Below, piece by piece: positions 11,206-21,385 of a stretch of DNA of 64,000 bases; position 1 is the stretch's first letter; each line of letters opens with the position of its first letter. Made by a program: the position numbers and the translations under genes. This stretch comes from Manis javanica (taxonomy: Eukaryota; Chordata; Mammalia; Pholidota; Manidae): positions 44,399,034-44,463,033 of the forward strand of contig NC_133169.1 of assembly GCF_040802235.1 (NCBI RefSeq), given 5' to 3'. Under the pieces are notes generated by a model. It searched no databases. It was not told the origin of the DNA and was given only the letters and a program-made list of their open reading frames with translations.

Positions 11206-12370
11206 TTCCGGAAATGCTGGTTGACCAAGAAAGCAAATGGGATAAACCATGAAAGACATGAAATGGCAAAATAATAAAATTACTGTAATTTCTTTCACGG
11301 CATTTACATCTATTTCACATGTTGGACTCTGTGTTGTGGGAAGTTCAACTATGTATCTTTCGGCCACTCCTGAGTAGAAAAAAGGAGCAAAGTTTTAGGG
11401 TTTAGGCTTCCAAATCCTACTTTTTGGATATGACACATAAAACTATTTATCTTCAGTAATATCCAGTTTATGAGGCTTATTGTTTCCAAGAAGATTGACA
11501 TAGTTGACTTTATATAAATTATTTGAATAGAGATAAATTCTCAAAAAGAGTTATTTAGTTATGTTATAAGTTGGACAACACATTCTTCCTGGATAATGAG
11601 AGAGCAGAAATTTAGTTCAGAGCTCTTCAGTCTATGGATTAGAACATGAGTCCACGATTTGTACATTGGTCTTCTCAGTGTGAGTGCCACAATTAAGATT
11701 AAGAGTGTCCACACTGTCATAAAATGTTGGCATTGCTATGTGACCCAAAGCTGGCATCATTGATTTATATTTTGTATTATTTTCAAATATCAATTTTCTA
11801 GAAAGTTACTTAGTTTTTGAAAAGAAACATTACTAAAAGTTTGGAGGAAAAATAAAACTCCTTATGTCATGTTCAAGAGGCACTTATCTAGTTGACTTGA
11901 ACTTTGGTAGTGAAGATTAACATGATCAGTTTAGGAAATAGACTGAATTTTTACTTTATTTGCAAATGTTTTGTCTTCATGTTAAAACAGCCTAGAGTTA
12001 TTGTTGAACCATATGTGGTCGTAAAACAAAGCAAAACACAATATAACAAAAGAAAGCTTTACTTCCTTTCTGTTTTTATTTCCTGAATATCATTTTCCAT
12101 ATTATGATTTAATTTTTTATATAACTACATTGCATTCATAAATTACTGTTAGATTTGGCATGAATCCTTCACAGAAATTTACCCCATGTAAAATATTAAC
12201 CTAAAAGATTGACATGGTATTGTTTCTTTATTTTTAAATTCTGCTTCTCCCTTAAATTTAAAATTTTACTATCTATCCTTTAAATCTCATGTAATTTAAT
12301 TTCTTGCCTCCTGTTTACTGAGTATGACTGTTGTCACTACTGTCATATCAACATTTTCAATATTTGTAAT
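11206..12370. other. Upstream flank of the receptor, no feature recognised
   Basis: AT-rich sequence 5' of the receptor. A possible splice acceptor (minus strand, AG at 11217-11218) would place the coding exon start 11 bases before the ATG. I did not identify an upstream exon, promoter element or repeat with confidence. Confidence 0.3.
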
Positions 12371-12661
12371 TGTGGGTAAAATTGTAACTTTTCCAGAATA
12401 TCTCGCCTGGCTTTAGTATATTTACATATCAATAGGTGTTCAGAGGTGGAAAGAAGTATGGCTTTCTGATTACCTGGGAAACAGAGGGTTTATTGGTACC
12501 TGAGAGGTGAGCGGGAAGGTCGGTGTGGTAGCTGCTAGAGCAGAGAAGAAAGACGGACTGAGACTGCAGTGAGAAATGGGTTTTAAACTTTATTTCTCCC
12601 TTTGACTGATTTTGGTTTTTAGAAGTATTTTGCCCGAGATTTCCTTTCCCTGGACTGACAG
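12371..12661 (+). repeat. Solo LTR of the serine-primer retrovirus family
   Basis: It starts tgtgggtaaaattgtaac and matches both LTRs of the 3.6-7.3 kb provirus: 'tatcaataggtgttcagagg', 'aactttatttctccctttga', 'gtattttgcccgagattt'. No internal retroviral sequence adjoins it, so it is a recombination product or an isolated LTR. From 12662 to 14640 no repeat or gene is recognised. Confidence 0.75.
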
Positions 12662-14640
12662 TACTTCAAACTACAGCTTGTTTGATATGTTTCTTATATA
12701 GAAAATCACATATACCATTATAATATATAAGTATCAGCTTAAATACACATAATTTTACTAAAGAAACAGCCTCAAAAATAATTTCATCCAAAGGAGTCCT
12801 AGTGTAAGCTTTAGCTTACCCTAACACTGACTTATCAAAAGCTCCAGCTTTCTCACAATTTCCACATTTGCCTGCTTGGATTTCACTAGAACCTTTCAAC
12901 ACTGACATTTCATGGGAAACGCATGTCATTCAGTGACCCTGGGTTAATATCTTGTGATTTTTCCCCCTCTTTTCAAATAGTATATTTAAGAGCCTTAAAA
13001 GTCTCTTATTTGGACTTACTCTTTTTCAATATTTCCTATTCTTGGCTGAGTCATTTTTCCATTATTATAGTCTATAGAAAATATCCAAGACTCTTAATAT
13101 TTCTAAAACCTTGGATTTCACCAAGTTTCATTCGAACTTAGCACATGACCTCTGCTCAAAATTATTTAGCATTTTTATTAAGTTTTCTCTTAAATATCTT
13201 TAGAGTAGTTTATGTGCCACAGTACATATTATCATCCTTTTGAAACTCTCTCTTTGAAAAATCTCTAAATTTAAATTACAACAGTAATTTGGATGTTTGT
13301 AAAAAAAATTGCCTTAGTTTCTTCAATCATTTCCTCATTTCCTGTTTCCCAGACTGAAAGCCTGCTCAATTTCAATGCTAGTGTGTCCAAATATCTTGGT
13401 CCTCACACTTTTCTTCAATTGGTGTTCATTTTCACAACTCACTGCTTTCTTAATTTTAACATTCTAATCAGTGCTTTAACCTACAGAAAATGTAGGGTCT
13501 TCGGTCTATAAATTGATTTGTATTGCACCTGTTGATACCTTCCATTATTTTTTCCTTTATTTCATGACTATCATGGACAAAGTATTTTTATGATCTACGT
13601 ATATGTTTTGGTAGTGGAAATCATGCCATTTATGAAAGCATTCTTACAATTATAAAGAGTACTATTCAGCCAAACAGGCTATTACCTTGACCCGCCTTAA
13701 CTTTTTTCCACCTTCAGTGGCCTCTCACATAACCACAGTCTCACATAGAAGACCATTTATCTCATTAGCTTTCTTAAAGCATCTTTGAAATATGCATGTA
13801 TTTTCTAAGGTTGTGTTCATCTGTAGCCATCCCTAAGATGCTTATCCTTTGTTTTATACTGTCTGAATGTAAATTGCTTTTCAAAATCAATACACAATTA
13901 TTCTTTTACCAATTCCCACTCCTTTCCTAAGTAAGTTTACCTCAGTGAATTTCTAAATCTCAGAAACATTTAGAATTTTAACCTTTTAATCACAGTGCCA
14001 CTTTCCTTCCTCAAACATAACATCTTATTTCATTTTGATCTATCAGGTTTTAAATGAAGCCAAATACTAATTTTATTCTGAAAAGTTCTTTTATAATATC
14101 AAATTTATTCTATTTTATATATTTTTTGAAAGTCTGTATATTCTATTGAATTATAAAAGCATAGCTTGTATTTATCAGCCCCAGACATGTGTATAAACTC
14201 CTTGAAGATTGACTGTATGATATTTATCTTTCTGTCCTTTTAGAACAGAAATATTCACAAATGCCAGAAATAGTAAAAGAGGAGGTCCCAAATGTACCAC
14301 TGCTGTGTGATTAATTGGTAAGGGAAAGGGGCTTACAATTTTCATGTTGTGTTGCTGATTTGTTTAAAGAAATGAACAATACATCCTTTCAGATATGGAC
14401 AAGGATTATTTGAGTTGAAAGGTTACTGATTATAAATACATTCTAAAGTATATTTCTCTGGATTAGGAACATCAACTAGTTAGTGTTACTTATAAAACTT
14501 TTAAGAAATAGTAAACTTTATCAAATTCTCAAAAGGTGCTTTCAAAGTTTCACATTCACATTTCATGTACATACTGTAAGAATATAGTAATTTATCCTCC
14601 ATTTGCCCCATGGTCCCAAGCACATAAGCTGGTGAGAATT

Positions 14641-15011
14641 GTGCCTGGGCTTGCCTGGGTTTACCCCGCCTTATCTCTAAACATCCTGACCCTCCCCCAA
14701 AGCAGCAGGCCGAGCAGATCCACAATGAAAGGCGCCGCACTGCTGCCCTCTCTGTCTCTGTCTCTGTCTCTGTGGCTCTCTCTGTCTCTGTTGCTTTCTC
14801 TCCCTCTCTGTCTGTCTCTGTCCCCCTGATCTCCCTGCTCTCTCTGCTCTCTCTGCTCTCTGCTCTCTCTCTCCCTCTCCCTCTCTCTCTCTCTCTCCTC
14901 ACCCCCCTCTGGGGGCAGCCACTCTCTCTTTCAGATAATAAAATCTCTTGCATGGGCCCGTGTCTCCTGAGTCATTCTGGATAAGGAGGGTCACGGTGAG
15001 ATACCCTTTCA
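14641..15011 (+). repeat. 5' LTR (5'-truncated) of a class I endogenous retrovirus
   Basis: It shares blocks with 15950-16267: 'cttgcctgggtttacc', 'cgaccttcccccaaagcagc' (here with ctgaccctc), 'gagcagatccacaat', the CT-rich run, 'cctgagtcattctgg' and a terminal 'taccctttca'. The R/U5 polyadenylation signal is in 'agataataaaatctcttgc' near 14935. Similarity to the other LTR stops at about 14641, so most of U3 is missing here. Confidence 0.75.
14748..14905. repeat. (CTCTGT/CT)n microsatellite within the 5' LTR
   Basis: Runs of tctctg, ctctct and ctgtct lie inside the LTR. They create long arginine/glutamate-rich antisense frames and serine/leucine-rich sense frames that are not genes. Confidence 0.9.
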
Positions 15012-15012
15012 T

Positions 15013-15031
15013 TGGTGCTGTGACTTCAGAT
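15013..15031 (+). promoter_or_regulatory. Primer-binding site resembling tRNA-His
   Basis: tggtgctgtgact follows the LTR end by one base. It matches 12 of the first 13 bases complementary to the 3' end of tRNA-His including CCA; the remainder aligns with a one-base insertion. Histidine primers are typical of the HERV-H-like class I group. Confidence 0.6.
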
Positions 15032-15039
15032 GAGGCTCT

Positions 15040-15790
15040 CCCATTGACTTTGCTCTTCCTCCAGGAATCTGAGCTGCTTTGGGAACCCTCACTGCCCAGT
15101 CCTCCTCCATGGGCTCACCGTCCATTTCCCCGGTCGCTCGTCTTTCAGCCCAACACCGGCCTTCGATTTGGTGAGTCTCCCCTTCATGGCCGACTTAAAT
15201 GTCCCTTTGGAACTTGGGAAGTGACCATTGAGGGTCCGGCACCCGTAACCATGACTTTCAGAGTCACGGTTGATCCCCACAGTCGACCCTTCTCTGTCTC
15301 TCCATGGTGAGAATCCTCATCCACTGAGGCCCGGTCTCCCTTTATCTACATTTCTACTTGACTCAGAAACTCCTGGTACCAGGTACCGAGCCACCCCAGC
15401 GTTTTCGCCTCGACCCCACAGTTAGAGGTGGTGATGGCCCTCTAACTGTGGACACCTCAGCAACTTCTGAATGGTCTCGTTCTCACCATGGGATCTGGCC
15501 CTCTGTTCCTGCAGATTCACTGCTAGGGTGCTTACTCAGTAATCTAAAGTGCCCCCCCTCCACCTCACTCCAGACCTCAAACCTGTTCGCTACTGTAATG
15601 AGATCTGGCCACAATATCCCTTGGACAATCAGTCTAAATGGTCCCCCAGTGACTCTTTAGATCATAAAATTCTCCACGACTTGCACAACTTCTGTGAGCG
15701 CATGAACAAATGGAAAGAGATCCCATATATCCAGGCCTTCTCCTACCTCCGAACCCAGCTCTTTCTGTCTCCCCTGCAATCCTAAACACC
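15040..15790 (+). pseudogene. Retroviral leader and gag matrix-region stub
   Basis: Sequence between the primer site and the 3' LTR. The segment at 15549-15785 encodes a matrix-like stretch with the layout of class I gag (tryptophan-proline motif, then HDLHNFCERMNKWKEIPYIQAF-type residues in the C-terminal half). It ends in a stop at 15783-15785. All of pol and env are absent, so this is a heavily deleted provirus. Gag assignment is by pattern; coding capacity is lost. Confidence 0.6.
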
Positions 15791-15839
15791 TACTACTTGC
15801 CTTAAAGTCCACAGCCCTAAGCATTTTTCACATTCCCAA

Positions 15840-16267
15840 ATATCCTCAACTGCCTATAAAACTCCTAGACAATGCACCACCACGGGCTCTCTTGGCCCCG
15901 CCTGGCTCACGCCAGGAGCTCTGTCTGTCCTCTCAGTGTATCATTAGGTCTCAGTCTGGGGCTTGCCTGGTTTTACCACGCCTTATCTATAAGTATCCCG
16001 ACCTTCCCCCAAAGCAGCAGGCTGAGCAGATCCACAATAAAAGGCACCACGCTGCTGCCCTCTGTCTCTCTGTCTCTGTCGCGCGCTCTCTCGCTCTCTC
16101 TCTGTCTCTCTGTCTCTCTCTCTCTGGTGCTCCCTCTCTCTCTCTCTTTCTCCCCAACCCCCCCTTCTGGGAAGCCACTCTCTCCTTCTGATAATAAACT
16201 CTCTTGCGTGGGCCTGTGTCTCCTGAGTCATTCTGGGTAAAGAGGGTCATGGTGAGTTACCCTTTCA
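15840..16267 (+). repeat. 3' LTR of the class I endogenous retrovirus
   Basis: It contains a TATA box (tataaa at 15855-15860), an R region starting near 'cctagacaatgcaccacc', 'aataaa' polyadenylation signals near 16035 and 16193 and a terminal 'taccctttca'. The CT-rich run at 16060-16150 matches the one in the 5' LTR but differs in length and unit pattern. The true U3 start is unclear, between about 15790 and 15850. From 16268 to 17679 nothing is recognised except a short TA run near 17380. Confidence 0.75.
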
Positions 16268-17679
16268 CTTACAAAATTTATATGGCACACATGTATGTGT
16301 AAACTGTGTCATGTATAATCCTTGATATTATACTTCAGTGAAGTATATAGTGAACCCTTAATATTATCCTTTAGCATAAAGGGATTTTAAAAAGACAAGT
16401 GAAAAAGATCCAAAATGTGAATACACTGTCTACAGAAGAAAAGGACTCAGTTTAAAGCCACATTGTTTTCTAAATTGACATAGGAAAAAGAATGAAGGTT
16501 TTAATGTGAATCAATATATTTGCTATAAATCAAAAAAAAACAAATATAGAGTAAATTCAGGATTATTTTAAGATTTATGGAAATTGTAATGAGAGGATGA
16601 TCATCAACTATGAAATGTAGGTGTGAATTTATATTGTTTAGTAGTTGTGATATTTATTATACTTAGAATGTTTGGTAAATTTACCTTAAATAGCAGTCCC
16701 TAATTCCTCATTAGAGATTTTTTTGTGGATATCAATAAATTTATAATAGTGTATTTGATAGTACTCTGTGTTCAGACTCCACAAAATGGTCAAGCCCTGA
16801 ATAATAAGGTCCATAATCCAAAGTTGTTGGGATTTTAAAATTAAGGGATTTGATTTCTTAGATATACATACTTGGTCTTCATAAACTGGAGCCTACATCT
16901 ACTACTTAATATAGTATAACTGATGGTATATCATGGTACATTAAACTAGATAGTAAACATAGGCACTGTGAATCCCTTTGTTGACTCCTTAATAAAAATC
17001 ACCTAAATGAACTTAACTTAGGTTTTCTGGTGGCAATTAAATGTAGCAGAAACAGAACTCAAAGAAACAAATGTAAGAATATAAAATTGGCATTCTTTTA
17101 TTTAACCACATAATTATTAACCTTGTCCAAAAGTGTTCATATATTTGAACATCACTTATTTCTTAATAAAAATGAGTATCTTATGAGTTCAGTGACACTC
17201 AAACAAATAATTCAGCTGTAATAGAAATGCCAGAAAGGACAGAAACTTAACAGTCCTGATTTCTAGTTATTGAAAACGTCCATGTATCATCATTGGCAAA
17301 AGGTGGAGCCAGACACAGAGAACCACTTCCAGAGCAGTACATTATGAAAAGTTAGACAATATTAAAGTGTTTTATTCACATATATATATATACCATATCA
17401 AATATATACTTGTATGTGCCAACAGTTTTATGCTACTAATTTTGCTTTAATATTGATACCTTTTTAGTAACTTCTGAATACACAATGCTAAGCATTTTTA
17501 AATATGATAAATAAGCATTTGAAAATAAAAATTTTAAATCACGTGTATTCTGTAAGATGTACTAGGTATTTAATTGCCTGACTTATTCCTTTAGTGAATA
17601 TATTGTTTCAGAAAAATAATAAGTTGTATCCATACTTTTCACTCAAATCCCATTTCTATTTGTAAATAAAAATAAAAAT

Positions 17680-17890
17680 TCGAAGTGAAACAAAAGTTTA
17701 AAAGACAGAGTGTGAAGGAGAAGTAGGAAGGAGGTTGACATTACCAACAGTAACCACAGAGTACTCACTTCAGATGTTTTGTGTTTTCAACCTGGAAGGG
17801 GAAATATTTAACTTCTTAATTTTACCAAGCCAAACTCTTTTTAAAGACGGTTTAACCAAATTTTCCTTTGTAGACAGGATTTGAGAATGT
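17680..17890 (+). repeat. Block paralogous to 450-655
   Basis: See the partner block for the shared motifs. Here the acceptor-like tract is 'ttttcctttgtagacag', but the GC-rich island that follows the first copy is not present. From 17891 to 18539 no feature is recognised. Confidence 0.4.
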
Positions 17891-19101
17891 GTCCAGTTGA
17901 AAAAGCCACCATTCTTATGTAAACAAGTGAATCATATTCTGCTTTACTTATAATAGGGGGAAGTCTTTGTAGTCAACTGCAAAGCCTCTGGGAACATCAT
18001 TCTTCACCTCCAGTGGCAGCCAGTGCCCAAGTGGGGTTTGGGGCAGGCGATGATCTCAGCACTGGTAAATAGGGTCCAATTAAAATACAAGAATGGACAC
18101 AAAGTTTCAACAGCTAAATGTCATGTAATTTATGAATGTGTGTCAATGACCCAGTTAATGAACAAATGAAAGTGAACATAAATTGAACCTCGTCAGGCAC
18201 AGTGTTCATTGGAGGCATATGCAAGGATCTCACAGGTAGTATCTTGTATGCCAGAGCATCCAGATAACTGGTTCTGACATTACTTAGCAAATTAGGATGG
18301 ACTTCTCAGTCATTTTATCTGTAGAAAACACCTCTTCCTGTCATGTTCATATTTGAGAGAAATTGAAGGAATACATGACACTGATATCAATAAGCGATAT
18401 AGAATTATATAAAATATTTTCATAAGTAGGTTTGGAACAACATCACTGACTACAGGACAGTATACGTTAGAGATTATGGTAGAGTTCCCGGATGCCATTT
18501 TGCATAGGTTTCAATCTCAAAACTGACACCAACATCTGAGTGGGGAGGATTCTAGGAAGATGGAGGAGGAGAGAGAGTCTGAATCCACCCTCTCCTGCCT
18601 ATGGACCACATCCTCCCCTACGCACAGAGCATCTCACCCCGAAGATTGGAGACCAAAGCGAACACTTTTTATACAATAAGGGACAAAAATATTTTTTAAA
18701 AAACCCCAAATGGGAGGAGAGACAGAGACACAGACACTGCAGGAAACCCACCACGAGCACAGAGACTGGGGAGAGGTGCCCCTGAGAGGACCCCTCCCCC
18801 ACCTGCTGTGAGCCACAGGAAAATTGCCCTGTTGTTTAAAGTGCAAATAAACCACAGAGAAAGAACACAAGTTCAGAGTTAAACATCCACCACGTGGCAA
18901 GGGAGCAGTTGGAGGCCCTCTGGGATCAGAGTAGTGGGCCAGCACCACTGTTTGTGCGCCTCACACACCTCAGTGCGGCCGAGAGCAGGGCCCGGGTGCA
19001 CACACCGACCTCGGACTACTCCGGGTGGCCCCTGGCCCCACCCACGCCAAGGAGTCTGTGTCAGCAGTCCCTCTTTGCTATGCACTGCTGTCCACGAGTC
19101 C

Positions 19102-19610
19102 ACTCCCATCAGCAGGACTGGGAAATTCTCCACACCACAGGGAGGATGCCAGAATCTGCGGGCTGATACTGCCAAAGGAACTCCCCAGGTCACTGTGGGG
19201 AGAATACACGTGAGGGGATGACCCATTCCCACCAGTGGGTCTTGGCACGTGATGGTGTGGGATTCCCTAGCGCAGTTCAGAGCACCCAGCGGCAAGAGGG
19301 GAATGTGCACCCATGGTTTTAATTCCAGTCACCACTGGGACTGGCAGGTGCTGGTGTGAGAACTCCACAGAGGAGCCCAGGGCTCCCAGAGGATGTGGGA
19401 GAACTCGTGCCTTCACAGTGTCTGATTCCAGCCACCAACAGGACTGTGGTTGCTGGTGTGGGAATTCCCAGGAGCAGGACAGATTGCATGGGGGCTGAGG
19501 GGAACATGCACATAGCCTGACTCCATGCCTCCAGATGGACTCAGCGGGCACCTGATGCAGCGATTCTCTGGGGAAGTCCTTGGCAGCCAGGGTGTTCCTG
19601 GGCATAGGGC
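19102..19610 (+). repeat. Diverged ~100-bp tandem units in an L1 5' UTR
   Basis: Five related units begin with attcc/actcc followed by a 'ccaccagtggg/ccactgggactgg'-type block, starting at about 19102, 19225, 19322, 19425 and 19520 (spacing 123, 97, 103, 95). Each contains a 'ggtgtgggaattcc'-like element roughly 30 bases in. They look like degenerate monomers of an L1 promoter region. Confidence 0.6.
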
Positions 19611-19668
19611 ATACCATTGAAGAGGCATGGAAGAGCCAGCTGACGCCACACCAGGGGTCACCTGGAGT

Positions 19669-19870
19669 GCAGCCCTGGAATGCCACTGGCCCCACCCCTC
19701 CCTCACCAGCACAGATACATAGGGTCCTCCAGGCCCCCTTCTGATAGGCCCCCAAGGCTGCAGCTCTGGAGTGCCACTGGCCCTCCCCCTCCCCCACCAG
19801 CACAGACCCATAGGGGTCTGCCAGGACCCACTCCTATAGTCCTTCAAGGCCACAGCCCTGGGACCATGCC
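19669..19870 (+). repeat. 91/92-bp tandem repeat in the L1 5' UTR
   Basis: gcagccctgg at 19669, gcagctctgg at 19760 and acagccctgg at 19852 start units that share 'tgccactggcc', 'caccagcacaga', 'catagggg' and 'cttcaaggc/ccccaaggc'. There are two full copies and the beginning of a third. Confidence 0.75.
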
Positions 19871-21010
19871 CTGGGTGCCTCATCATGTCACTGAGCTCCC
19901 AGCTTACCAGAATCATGAGGCACATGCAACCCACAGAGGGGACTCTCCCCTCAAGGCTAACTCTCCAAAACTGGGAAAGTGAGACCTTTCACCTGATTCA
20001 CAGAACCAAGGAAATTAAGCAAAATGAGGAGACAGAGGAATATGCTCCAAATGACAGAATAAGGAGGGAAAAAAGGCAGAAAAAAACCCTAAATGAAGAC
20101 AGTTAACCAGTCCACCTTATGAAAAATTTAAAGCAATGGTTATAAAGATTGTCAATGGGCTTGAGGAAACAATAGCAGAACTTAATGCAGACTTCAACAA
20201 AGAGACAGAAAGCTAAAAAGAGAACCAATAAGTGATGAAGTATACAATAGATGAAATAAAAATACAGTGGAGGGACTAAGCAGCAGACTTGAGTATGCAG
20301 ATCACATCAGTGACTGGGAAGATAGAAAAATGGAAAGGACTCAACCTGAACAGCAGGAGGGAGAAGGATTTAAAATAAATGAGGATAGGGTGAGGAACAT
20401 CTGGGACATCAAACATCCTAACATCCAGAAAAGAGAGAAAGGAGTGGAAAATATTTTTGAAGAGATAATAGCTGAAAACTTCTCTAATCTAGGGAATGGA
20501 ACAGTCTACCAGGTCCAGGAAACATAGAGACCTCAAAACAAGGTGAACCCAAGATGGTCCAGATGAACACACATCATAATTAAAATGTCAAAGATCAAAG
20601 ACAAAGAGAATCCTAAAAGCAGCAAGAGAACAGCAATGAATTACATATAAGGGAAACCCCATAAGATCACCAGATAACTATTCTGCAGAAACTCTACAGG
20701 ACAGTAGGGACTGGCATGATACAGACAAAGTGCTGAGTGGGAAAAAAGAATTCCAACCAAGAATACTCAAGGTTACCACTCAGAACTGAAGGAGAGATAA
20801 AGAACTTCACACATAAACACAAGTTTAAAAAGTTCACCACCACTAACTCAGCCTTATGAGAAGTGTTAAAGGGATTATTTTAAGAGGAAAAGAAAAGATG
20901 CTAAATAAAATCTAAGCATTTAAGAAAGGGAAACATTTCCAATGGTAGAGCAAACATATAGTAGAGATAGCAGATCAATTACATGAAAGCAAGTGTGAAG
21001 GTAAAAAAAA

Positions 21011-21033
21011 ACGTAGGATTTGTTTTCTTTTTT
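21011..21033 (-). mobile_element. Terminal piece of the older minus-strand L1 split by the next element
   Basis: acgtaggatt followed by ttgttttctttttt joins, without the inserted L1, to 'atggctgaataatatt' at 26955. That restores the order of an L1 ORF2 3' region. The 14-base ttgttttctttttt (21020-21033) is repeated exactly at 26941-26954. Confidence 0.65.
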
Positions 21034-21385
21034 GTCCCAGTTTTAATTTATTCTTTTCTTTTTCTTTTTTCTTTGGTAAGGTATGATTGATATACACTTT
21101 TATGAAGGTTTCACATGAAAAAACAATGTGGTTACTACATTTACCTATATTATCCAGTCCCCACAAATACCCCAATGCAGGCACTGTTCATCAGTGCAGA
21201 AGATGCTACAGATCTACTATGTGCCTTCTCTGTGCTACACTGTTCTCCCTATGACACCCCCAAACCATGTGTACTAAACATAATACCCCTCAGTCCCCTT
21301 CTCCCTCCCTCCCTTCCCACCCACTTTCCCACATCCCTCACCTTTGGTAACCACTAGTTCATTCTTGGAGTCTCTGAGTCTGCTG

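Larger units (their letters stand above)
18540..21010 (+). mobile_element. L1 5' portion: long 5' UTR, ORF1 remnant, start of inter-ORF region
   Basis: It starts with an L1-type 5' end (gattctaggaagatggagg) and carries a GC-rich 5' UTR of about 1.5 kb up to about 20000. A broken ORF1 follows: a coiled-coil-like charged segment at 20267-20527 and the 'aaaatgtcaaagatcaaaga' block at 20582 are typical of ORF1. After 20850 the inter-ORF sequence begins, and the element ends where a minus-strand L1 starts. ORF2 is missing. Confidence 0.75.

Noticed and set aside
14501..14953. 150-residue minus-strand frame rich in arginine and glutamate
   Set aside because: It is the translation of the (CT)n-rich LTR in reverse; low-complexity artefact. 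The same applies to frames at 15983-16250.
18879..19803. Long minus-strand frames of 143-178 residues
   Set aside because: They are antisense to the GC-rich, repeat-containing L1 5' UTR, which is open in several frames because of composition.
19102..19870. Regularly spaced repeats that might suggest a CRISPR-like array
   Set aside because: The genome is mammalian, the units are long and contiguous without spacers, and they lie in an L1 5' UTR.
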